A DNA stretch of 36,223 nucleotides from NCBI GenBank assembly GCA_046485045.1, contig JAWOHT010000104.1, positions 1 through 36,223 on the forward strand, read 5' to 3'. Below the pieces are notes generated by a model. That model did no database searches, was not told where the DNA came from, and saw only the letters and a list, made by a program, of their open reading frames with translations. A program made the translations under genes and the position numbers. This document shows, piece by piece, positions 24,492-32,552 of the stretch (position 1 is its first letter; every line of letters begins with the position of its first letter). The stretch is from JAFGPL01 sp046485045. GTDB taxonomy: Bacteria > Bacteroidota > Bacteroidia > Bacteroidales > UBA10428.

Positions 24492-24887
24492 ATGCAGACA
24501 AATCTTAAAAGATTGATAGTATTACTGATAATTGTTTTTAATACAGGTATCCTTTTTGCACAAAAGGAGATTTTTTTGAGGCAGATGGAGTTTAAGCTTG
24601 AAAAAATCAGTGATATTGATTATGAGAACGAATATTTTATGACAATGAAATTTAACAAAGGCGAATCATACCTGTTTAAAATCACCAACCACCTTGATAA
24701 TTATGCCGGTAAAGCTGTTATTGAAATACTTGATGCAGACAAGCTGGTGATGACCAATAGCCTCGGTGAAAAGTATTTTGAAAACATAAATCTTGTTTGC
24801 AACAAAACCGGATTTTATGATATACTGGTAAAATTCAAAGACAACAAAGTTGGAAATTGTGTAATTGATGTTAAATTACTACAGTGA
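24492..24887 (+). CDS. small secreted beta-rich protein
   Basis: A 131-residue protein with a signal peptide ending FNTGILFAQ. The mature 105 residues alternate hydrophobic strands (YFMTMKFNKGESYLFKITN, GKAVIEILDADKLV, GFYDILVKFKD, NCVIDVKLL), suggesting an all-beta sandwich. I do not recognise a named domain. Two cysteines (in VCNKT and GNCV) could form a disulphide. A TATTTTTG at 24460-24467 resembles a -7 element upstream, but no -33 element is at the expected distance. Convergent with the next gene, with only nine bases between stop codons. Confidence 0.65.
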   Translation: MQTNLKRLIVLLIIVFNTGILFAQKEIFLRQMEFKLEKISDIDYENEYFMTMKFNKGESYLFKITNHLDNYAGKAVIEILDADKLVMTNSLGEKYFENINLVCNKTGFYDILVKFKDNKVGNCVIDVKLLQ

Positions 24888-24896
24888 TTGAATACC

Positions 24897-25307
24897 CTAA
24901 AATTTAAGTCTTGCATCAATACGGTTATTTACAATTACATAACAATCCTCTTCGCATTCACCTGTTACACGTTTCCATTTAATTTTGGTGGCATCAATTA
25001 CATAAATTGTATCTGAATTATATACATACTCCACTTTTATAGAGTACTTCTGATCTACCGCGCTATAAAGGTATACCGGACTCGAATAGGCTGTGTCCAC
25101 CCAATCAATGAAATTTTTCTCAACCTCATCAATGTAAAGTTTCCAGGGTACTTTCGGGTACTTATCGTTAATTGTGATATCAATGATAAGATCAACAGAG
25201 TCGTCTTTGGCATCATAACATTCGTTACAATCAATATCGGACTTAATAATTTTCTCATCGCATGAAATAAGTATAAGAAGTATTAAAAACAGGGCAATGT
25301 ATCTCAT
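24897..25307 (-). CDS. predicted lipoprotein downstream of the ankyrin gene
   Basis: A 136-residue lipoprotein when started at the ATG at 25307. That start gives MRYIALFLILLILISC with lipobox Cys16. A longer reading frame begins at 25391 but would add 28 residues before the signal sequence and overlap the upstream gene by 68 bases, so it is rejected. The mature part is predicted to be beta-rich, with clustered Cys (DCNECYD and GECEEDCYV) that could form disulphides or bind metal. It begins 16 bases after the ankyrin/barrel gene stop, so the two are very probably one operon. Function unknown. Confidence 0.65.
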   Translation of the reverse strand: MRYIALFLILLILISCDEKIIKSDIDCNECYDAKDDSVDLIIDITINDKYPKVPWKLYIDEVEKNFIDWVDTAYSSPVYLYSAVDQKYSIKVEYVYNSDTIYVIDATKIKWKRVTGECEEDCYVIVNNRIDARLKF

Positions 25308-25323
25308 ATTGAACGCAACAATT

Positions 25324-26724
25324 TTATAACCAATTGATATATTTGGGATAATAGACATTTTTTTTACGGTTGATGTTAAAGCACAAAGCAAAATTTAACC
25401 TTCCGTTACCGATTTTGTCAAGGCCGAGGTTTACATATTCATAAAAGAATTTGAAATACAGTGGGTTATACATCCAGTAAACCCCAATTCTGGGTACAGT
25501 GATAAACCTGGTGGAGGGTTTATTTGCTGAGCCCCGGTAGCTTCCGAATGTAAGGGTTTCTTTAACGCCTGCAAAAAATCCGTATTCGTTATTTGAAGAG
25601 GCGCGAAAAACAGGAAACCTTTTATCGAGTCCCAGCGAATAAGCTCCCCGGCGTTCTCTGTATTGAAAATAAACATGTTCGTTTTCTTTCTCAAGCACCG
25701 CTATAGCCGATGGTCTGAACCTGTAATCGCCGAAAATTTCAAAATTGTATTTTTTATCAGACATTCCGAATGAAAACCCCCACATAAAGTCCCTGTTGTT
25801 CCACTGAATATCGGTACCTGCAACAAACCTGTCAAAATCGGGCATGATAATCCTGCTGGTTTTATGAACACGCAGGTATTCAATAATGGTATCGTTTTTG
25901 TATTCCTGGGCTATGGTAAGTGCATTTCGCGATCCTGAAATTTTTATATCCGGGTTTGCCCCTTTTTCAACAAGTAACCTGATTGATTCCAGATCGTTAT
26001 TCTCAACGGCTACGCATAAGGGGACATATCCGGCATCATCGGGTTTGTTCACACTTGCGCCGAGCGATATGAGGGTATCGGCAGCATTAATAAACCCGTT
26101 CTGAACTGCCATATGAAGCGGGGTCCTTAATTTCTTATCAACAGTGTTGACATCTGCACCGTAAGAGGCCAGCAACCCTATTATTTCGTGTAACCCCAGC
26201 AACGAAGCCAGCATCATTGCATCGGTTCCGTGTATGTCTTTTTTTGTTACATCTGCCCCGTAATAAAGCAACATATCTGTCATGAAATAATTCCCGTTCG
26301 CAACAGCCTGCATCAGAGGTGTAACTTTATTATAATCAGCCAGGTCTATGTCGGCACCATTGCGAATGAGATATTCGGCAATCTCAAGGGTGTCGTTTAA
26401 TACAGCAGTAATCAGCGCTGAATTGCCGTTGTCGGGCACCTTGTTTATATTGGCACCGTTGAGTACAAATATTTTAACAACATCAAAATGATTTCCCTGT
26501 ACAGCAAACATCAGGGCAGTAACCCCATTTTCGAGCGAGGCATCGGGATTAACTCCATTGTTCAGAAATCTCAGCACTTCATCTTTATAACCTTTATCCG
26601 CAGCGTATATCAGGTTGTACTCCAAATCGCCCTGAATATATCCCGAAGTATCAATTGAAGTATTTTGACCATTGCAAAAGCCAATGTAAAATATACCTAA
26701 GACTATAATGATTCTGAACTTCAT
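25324..26724 (-). CDS. exported ankyrin-repeat protein with a C-terminal beta-barrel-like domain
   Basis: A 466-residue protein started at the ATG at 26724 (MKFRIIIVLGIFYIGFCNGQ, a signal peptide); the frame opens 13 codons earlier but that would place polar residues before it. About eight ankyrin repeats cover residues 35-287. Their starts fall at an exact 33-residue period, with consensus xGxTPLxxAVxNGxxxxxxxLLxxGAxVN. Residues about 297-466 have alternating aromatic strands (FMWGFSFGMSDKKYNFEIFG, EYGFFAGVKETLTFGSY, LYFKFFYEYVNLGLDK), typical of a small outer-membrane barrel. This suggests periplasmic ankyrin repeats anchored to the outer membrane, which is inference. A promoter with a palindrome in its spacer lies upstream, and a lipoprotein gene follows. 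Confidence 0.75.
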   Translation of the reverse strand: MKFRIIIVLGIFYIGFCNGQNTSIDTSGYIQGDLEYNLIYAADKGYKDEVLRFLNNGVNPDASLENGVTALMFAVQGNHFDVVKIFVLNGANINKVPDNGNSALITAVLNDTLEIAEYLIRNGADIDLADYNKVTPLMQAVANGNYFMTDMLLYYGADVTKKDIHGTDAMMLASLLGLHEIIGLLASYGADVNTVDKKLRTPLHMAVQNGFINAADTLISLGASVNKPDDAGYVPLCVAVENNDLESIRLLVEKGANPDIKISGSRNALTIAQEYKNDTIIEYLRVHKTSRIIMPDFDRFVAGTDIQWNNRDFMWGFSFGMSDKKYNFEIFGDYRFRPSAIAVLEKENEHVYFQYRERRGAYSLGLDKRFPVFRASSNNEYGFFAGVKETLTFGSYRGSANKPSTRFITVPRIGVYWMYNPLYFKFFYEYVNLGLDKIGNGRLNFALCFNINRKKNVYYPKYINWL

Positions 26725-26744
26725 AAAAATCACGTTGTGATAAC

Positions 26745-26778
26745 CAAAGATAAAGAAAATCAATAATTATTGATACAA
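26745..26778 (-). promoter_or_regulatory. Bacteroidota-type promoter of the ankyrin operon
   Basis: On the minus strand: TTG at 26778-26776, 23-base spacer, TATCTTTG at 26752-26745. The -7 octamer is an exact TAnnTTTG match. Transcription would start near 26738, about 14 bases before the ATG at 26724. Confidence 0.5.
26759..26774. promoter_or_regulatory. perfect 16-base palindrome in the promoter spacer, candidate operator
   Basis: ATCAATAATTATTGAT is a perfect palindrome placed exactly between the -33 and -7 elements of the ankyrin operon promoter, where a bound repressor would block polymerase. AT-rich palindromes can arise by chance, but the placement favours a regulatory site. Confidence 0.45.
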
Positions 26779-26980
26779 CAGATTACGACAGCCGGGTTTT
26801 TTTACTGCTATTTTCTGATAATGCTGAGCGTGAATTAAATGATGGCAGGCCCAAAGCTTTTTTTATTTTACTGAAATGACTGTTTATATTCATTTTTGGG
26901 CAATTTGTCAAAAATGGGTGCAAGCTTAGAAGAACGTGGCGTTTTTTAGGTATTTTTATGGCAAATAAACTCGAAGAACC

Positions 26981-27484
26981 TTGAAAAACCCGCACAATTT
27001 TATCATTTTCATCATTGATGAAAACAGGGCTTACCGGCAATTGCTGCTTGAAAGCCTGCAAATAACAGAACACACCCGTGTGTTTTCGTTTCAAAACCCG
27101 GATGAGTGTTTTCAATTTAAACAGTTTAAACCCGATATAATCATTACCGAGTTCAGGTTTAGTAAAGCATGCAAACAGGGTTTGTACCTTTTGGATGCAT
27201 TGAAGACAAAATATCCTCATTCACGGGTTATATTTTTTACATCATACAGCGATATTGAGTCAGCCATTCATGCCGTGAAGGCTGGAGCAACAGATTATAT
27301 CCTCAAAAGCAAATATGCTTTTATAAAACTATTGAAAAGAATTAATTCGATGCTTTCTGCGAAAAAGTCAGAGAGGAAAAATATCGCCACCAGCAGGTTA
27401 CTTGCTGCCTCTGCAGGTTTTTTGTTAATGCTGATGATAGGGCTTGTACTGATTTATACGTGTTACAACCAGGCATTCAGTTGA
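26981..27484 (+). CDS. membrane-tethered degenerate receiver-domain protein
   Basis: A 167-residue protein with a CheY-like receiver domain (about 5-125) followed by one hydrophobic helix (138-161) and a short end. The acidic pair is Asp13-Glu14, the conserved Thr/Ser is Thr87-Ser88 and the conserved Lys is Lys109. The phospho-acceptor position holds Glu57 (PDIIITEF) instead of Asp, so normal phosphorylation is unlikely and the protein may be locked in an active-like form. The start appears to be TTG 26981. An ATG at 26958 begins an eight-codon frame whose TGA overlaps this TTG (TTGA), which is a -1 relation. The original start may therefore have been that ATG before an indel, or the two may be coupled. 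A C-terminal membrane anchor on a receiver is unusual. Confidence 0.6.
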   Translation: MKNPHNFIIFIIDENRAYRQLLLESLQITEHTRVFSFQNPDECFQFKQFKPDIIITEFRFSKACKQGLYLLDALKTKYPHSRVIFFTSYSDIESAIHAVKAGATDYILKSKYAFIKLLKRINSMLSAKKSERKNIATSRLLAASAGFLLMLMIGLVLIYTCYNQAFS

Positions 27485-29443
27485 TTATTGTTTAAATGAT
27501 CGGGATCCGTTGTTGCTTTTGAATGAAATTTTTTCAACTGTGTAATCTTTATTAAACCTTAGGTAGATCATCCCTTTGTTTTCAAAACCTTCTGACGGAC
27601 TTCTCCTTTTAAAAGTGTAACTGTTAAGGAGAGATTTGGTATTAATGCAGTGAATACAATTTTCGAATTTGTTTCCATAATTCATGTATGCCTGTATAAA
27701 ATAAAAGGCGATATCGTACCCGAGAAAAGTAAGGTTATAACCTTTAGATTTAAGTTCTATGGGTTCGTAACCAAGTGTATTAATTGCATTTTTTAAGAAT
27801 TTTTTAACGGATATATCTTTGTAGTCAATATAAAACGGGGTATAAAGGTGAAGGTTGAGGCTGTGAAAATATTCGAGGTCAATATTGTTAAAGGTCAGCC
27901 ACGAAGGTTGTCCGATAATGGTTAGGTCATACATTCTTTTAACCCGGTCGAGGTAAGACAGCAATTCACTCAGGTATGCCTCATTGTTAGTGGTAATTAC
28001 TATCAGATTTTTCTTACCGTGTACTAGTGCATGCCGTACATTGCGTATAAGCGAATCGGAGTCTCTTATCTCTCTTATTGAAAACAATGAAGAGTCGTTC
28101 TTGTTAAATAATGTTTCAGATAAGAAATTTTTCAGTTCATCACTTACCTTTTTGTTTGTAGTATCTGTATCATGTATGATTATGAGGTTACTACCCGGAC
28201 TGGCCAAAGCAATATTTGTCATTGCTTCGCACTCTGTAACATGCGAAGGTACGAACTGAAAGGCATTAGGAAAGCCTGAGAGTTGTTCAGGTCTTGAATA
28301 AATAGGAGAGATGACAGGAATATTATGCGTATTGGAGAATTTTGCTGCCAGTTTGAATGTTTCGGGGAAAACAGGGCCTATCATCAGATCGGGTTTATTT
28401 CCTTCCAGACTTTTTAAAATCGCTTTTACCTTTGTCGTATCCTTTTCGGTATCAAAAACCTGAAGGTTGATGTTCAGTCCGGTTTTGCGCAGGGTATCAA
28501 GCGCAAGCAAAATGCCTTCGTAAAGTTCAAAATAATAATCGCCCTTAATGGTGCCTGATTTTCTCAAAGATGCTTTAACATTCGGGTCTTCTGAAACATA
28601 GCCTGTGTCTTGAATGGATTTTTTAAGTTCCAGTGTAAAGTTAGCATATAAAGGAAGCATTAAGGCCACATTTATAGAGCCATTCCTGCTAAATTGCTTA
28701 ATCGAATCACACTGCCGCTGCTCCAGGAGCAAGACATCAGGCATGATGGGCAAAGTATCGGTTTCAATCCTGCTTGTATCTAAGGCATATTTCGAGTATT
28801 TGGGTATTTTGATCACTGTTCCGCTCTTCAAACCCCATCTTAGCTCCGGGTTATGGTCAATAATATCTGCAACCCCCACATTGTAATTTTTGGCCAGCGA
28901 ATACAGGGTATCCTTGCGTTTTACTTCATAGTAGTTGTAATTCTCGTAGTCTCTTATGTTTTCAGCAACTTCTTTTGCCACTTTCTTTTTCGGGACTTTA
29001 ATTATCTGATCTACCTGTATCCCTGACTCAGAGCCGGGGTTCAGCCTGTAAATAACTTCAAGAGGCACGTTGTATTTCTTCGAGAGTTGAAAGGCATTTT
29101 CACCCTGAGAAACCTTATGGTAAATCAGGTCATCTATCTTAAGCCCCAATTCAGCCAGAACAGTCTCTTCCGATTTTGTTTCTGCAGGTATTTTTATTAC
29201 CTGGCCTGGCCTCAATTGCTCTGGAATGAGCCCGGGGTTTTCTTTTAAAAGGTCGTGGATACTAATCTCATATGCCTTGCAAATTGAGAAAGCGGTTTGC
29301 CCCTGTTGTACTGCATGCATATAAAAAACACGTCCGTTTACCAGGACTTTCTCGGTTGACTTTTTAATTTCGGCCATAGGCTCCTGCCCCGCAACATTGT
29401 TCAGTATAAACAGAGCAATTATGATATAAAGTAACTTTTTCAA
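27485..29443 (-). CDS. LysM-repeat protein fused to a periplasmic-binding-protein-like domain
   Basis: A 652-residue exported protein: signal peptide MKKLLYIIIALFILNNVAGQ and three LysM modules (about 40-86, 107-151, 170-214; e.g. VKRKDTLYSLAKNYNVGVADI and GTVIKIP). A C-terminal type I periplasmic-binding-protein fold (about 255-610, LivK/PBP1-like: VALMLPLYANF, DLMIGPVFPETFKLAAKF, NIPVISPIYS, LIVITTNNEAYLSELLSYL) follows. The LysM part should bind peptidoglycan. The second domain may sense or bind a small ligand; no transport genes are nearby. Similar fusions occur in Bacteroidota. Its stop codon directly abuts that of the convergent receiver gene with no base between. Confidence 0.85.
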   Translation of the reverse strand: MKKLLYIIIALFILNNVAGQEPMAEIKKSTEKVLVNGRVFYMHAVQQGQTAFSICKAYEISIHDLLKENPGLIPEQLRPGQVIKIPAETKSEETVLAELGLKIDDLIYHKVSQGENAFQLSKKYNVPLEVIYRLNPGSESGIQVDQIIKVPKKKVAKEVAENIRDYENYNYYEVKRKDTLYSLAKNYNVGVADIIDHNPELRWGLKSGTVIKIPKYSKYALDTSRIETDTLPIMPDVLLLEQRQCDSIKQFSRNGSINVALMLPLYANFTLELKKSIQDTGYVSEDPNVKASLRKSGTIKGDYYFELYEGILLALDTLRKTGLNINLQVFDTEKDTTKVKAILKSLEGNKPDLMIGPVFPETFKLAAKFSNTHNIPVISPIYSRPEQLSGFPNAFQFVPSHVTECEAMTNIALASPGSNLIIIHDTDTTNKKVSDELKNFLSETLFNKNDSSLFSIREIRDSDSLIRNVRHALVHGKKNLIVITTNNEAYLSELLSYLDRVKRMYDLTIIGQPSWLTFNNIDLEYFHSLNLHLYTPFYIDYKDISVKKFLKNAINTLGYEPIELKSKGYNLTFLGYDIAFYFIQAYMNYGNKFENCIHCINTKSLLNSYTFKRRSPSEGFENKGMIYLRFNKDYTVEKISFKSNNGSRSFKQ

Positions 29444-29692
29444 TAATAATCAATTGAGAGGTTAACTGGTTTTTTTGTCTGAATGGTAAAAGTAAGAAAG
29501 TAATGGAAATTATCAAAACAGATGAAAGGAGACTTAATTTTTTTAGTTTTAGAAGAAAAAAAATATTTTTTCAGTCGAGTTAGATCGAACAGATGTTGAA
29601 CCAACTGGGTTGATCTATTTTTTGAAGGTTAAACAAAATAAAATTGACTTCCCCGGCCACGGGCTCGATTTTTCAGATAACCGGCAATGCAG

Positions 29693-29724
29693 ACCTTATA
29701 TACAGCCGAAGCTGTATATAAGGT
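29693..29724 (-). terminator. stable cUUCGg hairpin after purC
   Basis: Perfect 14-base arms ACCTTATATACAGC and GCTGTATATAAGGT close a four-base loop. On the minus strand, the purC transcript, the loop reads C(UUCG)G, one of the most stable RNA tetraloops. It begins 10 bases after the purC stop. No U-run follows, so it may protect the mRNA 3' end rather than act as an intrinsic terminator. The rest of the 291-base gap up to 29443 holds a weaker imperfect hairpin (29581-29617 followed by T6) of uncertain role. Confidence 0.5.
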
Positions 29725-29734
29725 AATAAAACTC

Positions 29735-30685
29735 TTATTTAAGTGAAGACAGAAAATTCCTGATATTCTTTTCGATTCTTTCTGTTATATCCGGGGCGTC
29801 TTCTCTTATAAAGGTATCTCCGGTTATGTTTTCATACAATTCAATATACCTTTCAGAAACCTGTTTTACAAATTCATCGGGCATCGCGGGTACCGTCTGT
29901 CCTTCTTTACCCTGAAAGTTTCTTTCGATCAGCCACTGGCGGACAAACTCTTTCGAGAGTTGTTTCTGTGGTTCTCCCTTTGCCAGTCTTTCTTCATATC
30001 CTTCTGCATAAAAATATCTTGAGGAGTCGGGTGTGTGTATTTCGTCAATCAGTAATATTTTTCCGTCTTTTTTACCAAACTCGTATTTTGTATCTACAAG
30101 AATTAATCCTTTTTCGGCAGCAATTCCTGTGCCTTTATCGAAAATCTTGCGGGTGTACTCTTCGAGCATATTGTATTCTTTTTCAGGTACAATGCCCTGT
30201 TCCAGAATTTCCTCTTTGGATATATCAAGGTCGTGTCCTTCGGAAGCTTTTGTAGTGGGTGTGATAATGGGTTTCGGAAATTTCTGGTTCTCTGCCATTC
30301 CTTCTGGCAAAGGTACACCGCAAAGCATTCTTTTGCCTGATTTATATTCCCTCCAGGCATGACCGGTAAGGTAACCACGGATAACCATTTCAACTTTATA
30401 AGGTTCGGCCCTGTGGCCTATGGTTACCATTGGGTCGGGTGAAGCAATCTTCCAATTTGGCACGATATCCGAAGTCATATCGAGAAATTTCGAGGCTATC
30501 TGGTTCAAAACCTGTCCTTTAAAGGGTATTCCCTTTGGCAAAACCACATCGAATGCAGAAATGCGGTCGGTTACCACCATCACCAAAAACTCATCATTAA
30601 TACTATACACATCCCTTACTTTGCCTACGTAAAGGCTTTTTTGCCCGGGAAAGCTGAAGTTGGTTTTTGTTATTGCTTTTGTCAT
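29735..30685 (-). CDS. purC: SAICAR synthase (phosphoribosylaminoimidazole-succinocarboxamide synthase)
   Basis: A 316-residue purine-biosynthesis enzyme that joins CAIR with aspartate using ATP to give SAICAR. Signature segments are GKVRDVYSI near 21-29, TDRISAFDVVLP near 39-50, VEMVIRGYLTG near 98-108, and LILVDTKYEFG followed by LLIDEIHTPDSSRY in the C-terminal half. It is the long form (about 300 residues, like yeast Ade1) rather than the 237-residue E. coli form. It begins 20 bases after the phoH stop on the same strand, so the two are probably co-transcribed, a linkage common in Bacteroidota. A stable hairpin follows. Confidence 0.95.
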   Translation of the reverse strand: MTKAITKTNFSFPGQKSLYVGKVRDVYSINDEFLVMVVTDRISAFDVVLPKGIPFKGQVLNQIASKFLDMTSDIVPNWKIASPDPMVTIGHRAEPYKVEMVIRGYLTGHAWREYKSGKRMLCGVPLPEGMAENQKFPKPIITPTTKASEGHDLDISKEEILEQGIVPEKEYNMLEEYTRKIFDKGTGIAAEKGLILVDTKYEFGKKDGKILLIDEIHTPDSSRYFYAEGYEERLAKGEPQKQLSKEFVRQWLIERNFQGKEGQTVPAMPDEFVKQVSERYIELYENITGDTFIREDAPDITERIEKNIRNFLSSLK

Positions 30686-30705
30686 GCTATTTGTTGATTT
30701 ATTGT

Positions 30706-31656
30706 TTACAGTTCTGTATTTTTTTCGTACGCGGCAACAATATATTTTACAAGACGGTGTCTTACAATATCCCTTTCGTCGAACTTTACGATACTAATAC
30801 CGGTTATATCATTAAGTATTTGCAGGGCTTTAATCAATCCGCTGTTGTTTTTATTGGGAAGGTCTATTTGTGTGACATCGCCGGTGACTACAAATTTCGA
30901 ATTTTTTCCCATGCGGGTAAGAAACATTTTAAGCTGGTTTATTGTTGTGTTCTGTCCTTCATCAAGTATTACCACGGCATTGCCAAGGGTGCGTCCGCGC
31001 ATAAAGGCCAGCGGGGCAATTTCAATGGTTCCTTCCTCAATATATACTTCAAGTTTTTTTGGTGTTATCATATCTTCAAGTGCGTCATACAATGGTTGAA
31101 GATAGGGGTCGAGTTTTTCTTTAAGGTCGCCGGGAAGAAAACCCAGGTTTTCTCCTGCCTCTACTGCAGGCCTTGTTAATACAATTCTCTTTATTTCCTT
31201 ATTGCGCAACGATTTTACGGCAAGGGCAATGGCTGTATACGTCTTGCCAGTACCGGCAGGACCAATGGCAAACAACAGGTCGTTTTCTGTAAAATCTTCT
31301 ACCAGCTTACGCTGGTTTACTGTTTTTGCTTTTATTGCTTTACCGTGATTCCCATATATAAGCACATCTTCCTCAGATGGTTTACGTGCAACAATGGGGG
31401 GTAATAAAGAAGTAACTATATATTCAATCGTTTCAATATTCAGTGAATTATGCAGTTGTATGTATTCAACAATTGATTCGATTTTCTCTTCAAATATCCT
31501 TATTTCAACTGCTTCTCCTATGGCTTTGATTTCGTTTCCCCTGGCGATAATCTTTATTTTAGGAAATAATGATATGATCTTGTCGAAAAAAACATTATTG
31601 ATGCCAAAAATTGAAATGGGTTCAATGCCTTCCAAATATATTGTTTTTTCTATCAT
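30706..31656 (-). CDS. phoH: PhoH-family ATPase
   Basis: A 316-residue cytosolic P-loop ATPase of the PhoH/YbeZ type, associated with RNA metabolism and ribosome-related functions. An N-terminal KH-like or regulatory region (about 1-105) precedes the ATPase. Walker A GPAGTGKT is at 132-139, Walker B VVILDE is at 228-233, and the arginine-containing TRPAVEAGENLGFLPGD (161-177) is a family hallmark. No endoribonuclease partner (ybeY) is adjacent in this window. It is divergent from the SAM hydrolase gene, with 93 bases between starts. The TACTTTTG at 31676-31683 could serve the other strand. Confidence 0.93.
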   Translation of the reverse strand: MIEKTIYLEGIEPISIFGINNVFFDKIISLFPKIKIIARGNEIKAIGEAVEIRIFEEKIESIVEYIQLHNSLNIETIEYIVTSLLPPIVARKPSEEDVLIYGNHGKAIKAKTVNQRKLVEDFTENDLLFAIGPAGTGKTYTAIALAVKSLRNKEIKRIVLTRPAVEAGENLGFLPGDLKEKLDPYLQPLYDALEDMITPKKLEVYIEEGTIEIAPLAFMRGRTLGNAVVILDEGQNTTINQLKMFLTRMGKNSKFVVTGDVTQIDLPNKNNSGLIKALQILNDITGISIVKFDERDIVRHRLVKYIVAAYEKNTEL

Positions 31657-31749
31657 ATAATTTGGGAATATTACTTACTTTTGAAAACTACAAAATAAGC
31701 TTATTTTTTATATATTCCATATTAAAAAATGCTACAAAGTGTTTGTTAA

Positions 31750-32529
31750 ATGTCGATTATTACCCTAACCAGCGACTGGAACAACAACGATTATTATGTT
31801 GCTGCCCTAAAAGGGCATTTATTGCGCAGGATGCCTTCTGCAACAATCGTTGACATAACACATAAGATCACTACATTCAGCAGTGCCCAGGCCGCATTTG
31901 TGGTGAGGCACAGCTTCAGTTATTTTGCTGACGGAACTATTCATATTATCGCCGTTAATACCGAACCTGCCCCTGACAGGCCTTTGGTTGCCGTGAAATC
32001 AATGGGCCACTATTTCATTGGCTGTGATAACGGCATATTTATGTTGCTGTTGCATGAAAACCCTTTTGAAGCTGTAGTTCTGCAATCTTCTGAAAAAAGT
32101 ACCATGATGCCGGATAGTATCGGAACATTTGCAGATTGTGCATGTGCGCTTTCAGAGGGTAAACAACTAAATGATCTCGGAACGGCCTATACAAACCTTC
32201 GCAGACAGGTAACCATGTTGCCCACTATTGACGAATCGGTGATTATCGGAAGCATTGTGTATATTGATTCATACAAAAACGCCATCACAAATATTACCAG
32301 AGAACTGTTTGAACGAATTCGAAACAAGAGAAGGTTTGAGATTTTTGTGCAAAGCAACCATTATAAAATAAATAAAATAAATAAACGATACTCAGAAACA
32401 TCGGCAGGCGAGCTGCTCGCCATCTTTAACTCTGTCGGGTGCCTTGAAATTGCCATAAACAATGGCAATGCCGCTGATTTGCTCAATTTGTCTGTTGGCT
32501 CGTCTGTAAGGGTTAAATTTTATGATTGA
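31750..32529 (+). CDS. S-adenosyl-L-methionine hydroxide adenosyltransferase (SAM hydrolase, DUF62 family)
   Basis: A 259-residue enzyme that splits S-adenosylmethionine to adenosine and methionine using water (related to fluorinases and chlorinases). The start LTSDWNNNDYYVAALKGHLL matches the family's TTDFGxxDxYVxxxKG block, with the middle ATIVDITHKI and later IDSYKNAITNI. The C-terminal domain ends at 259 residues, the usual size. It stands divergent to phoH, an arrangement I recall from other Bacteroidota. Its TGA (32527-32529) overlaps a TTG that opens the frame of mazG, so the two are adjacent on one transcript. Confidence 0.85.
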   Translation: MSIITLTSDWNNNDYYVAALKGHLLRRMPSATIVDITHKITTFSSAQAAFVVRHSFSYFADGTIHIIAVNTEPAPDRPLVAVKSMGHYFIGCDNGIFMLLLHENPFEAVVLQSSEKSTMMPDSIGTFADCACALSEGKQLNDLGTAYTNLRRQVTMLPTIDESVIIGSIVYIDSYKNAITNITRELFERIRNKRRFEIFVQSNHYKINKINKRYSETSAGELLAIFNSVGCLEIAINNGNAADLLNLSVGSSVRVKFYD

Positions 32530-32552
32530 GGTTTATGATAATAATAACAAGC

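Noticed and set aside
26783..27220. A 145-residue minus-strand reading frame opposite the receiver gene
   Set aside because: It has no domain or signal features, and the opposite strand encodes a recognisable receiver fold with conserved positions over the same bases.
29581..29623. TAGATC/GATCTA hairpin followed by six Ts as a terminator
   Set aside because: It would act on the plus strand, where no gene ends upstream; both flanking genes are on the minus strand.
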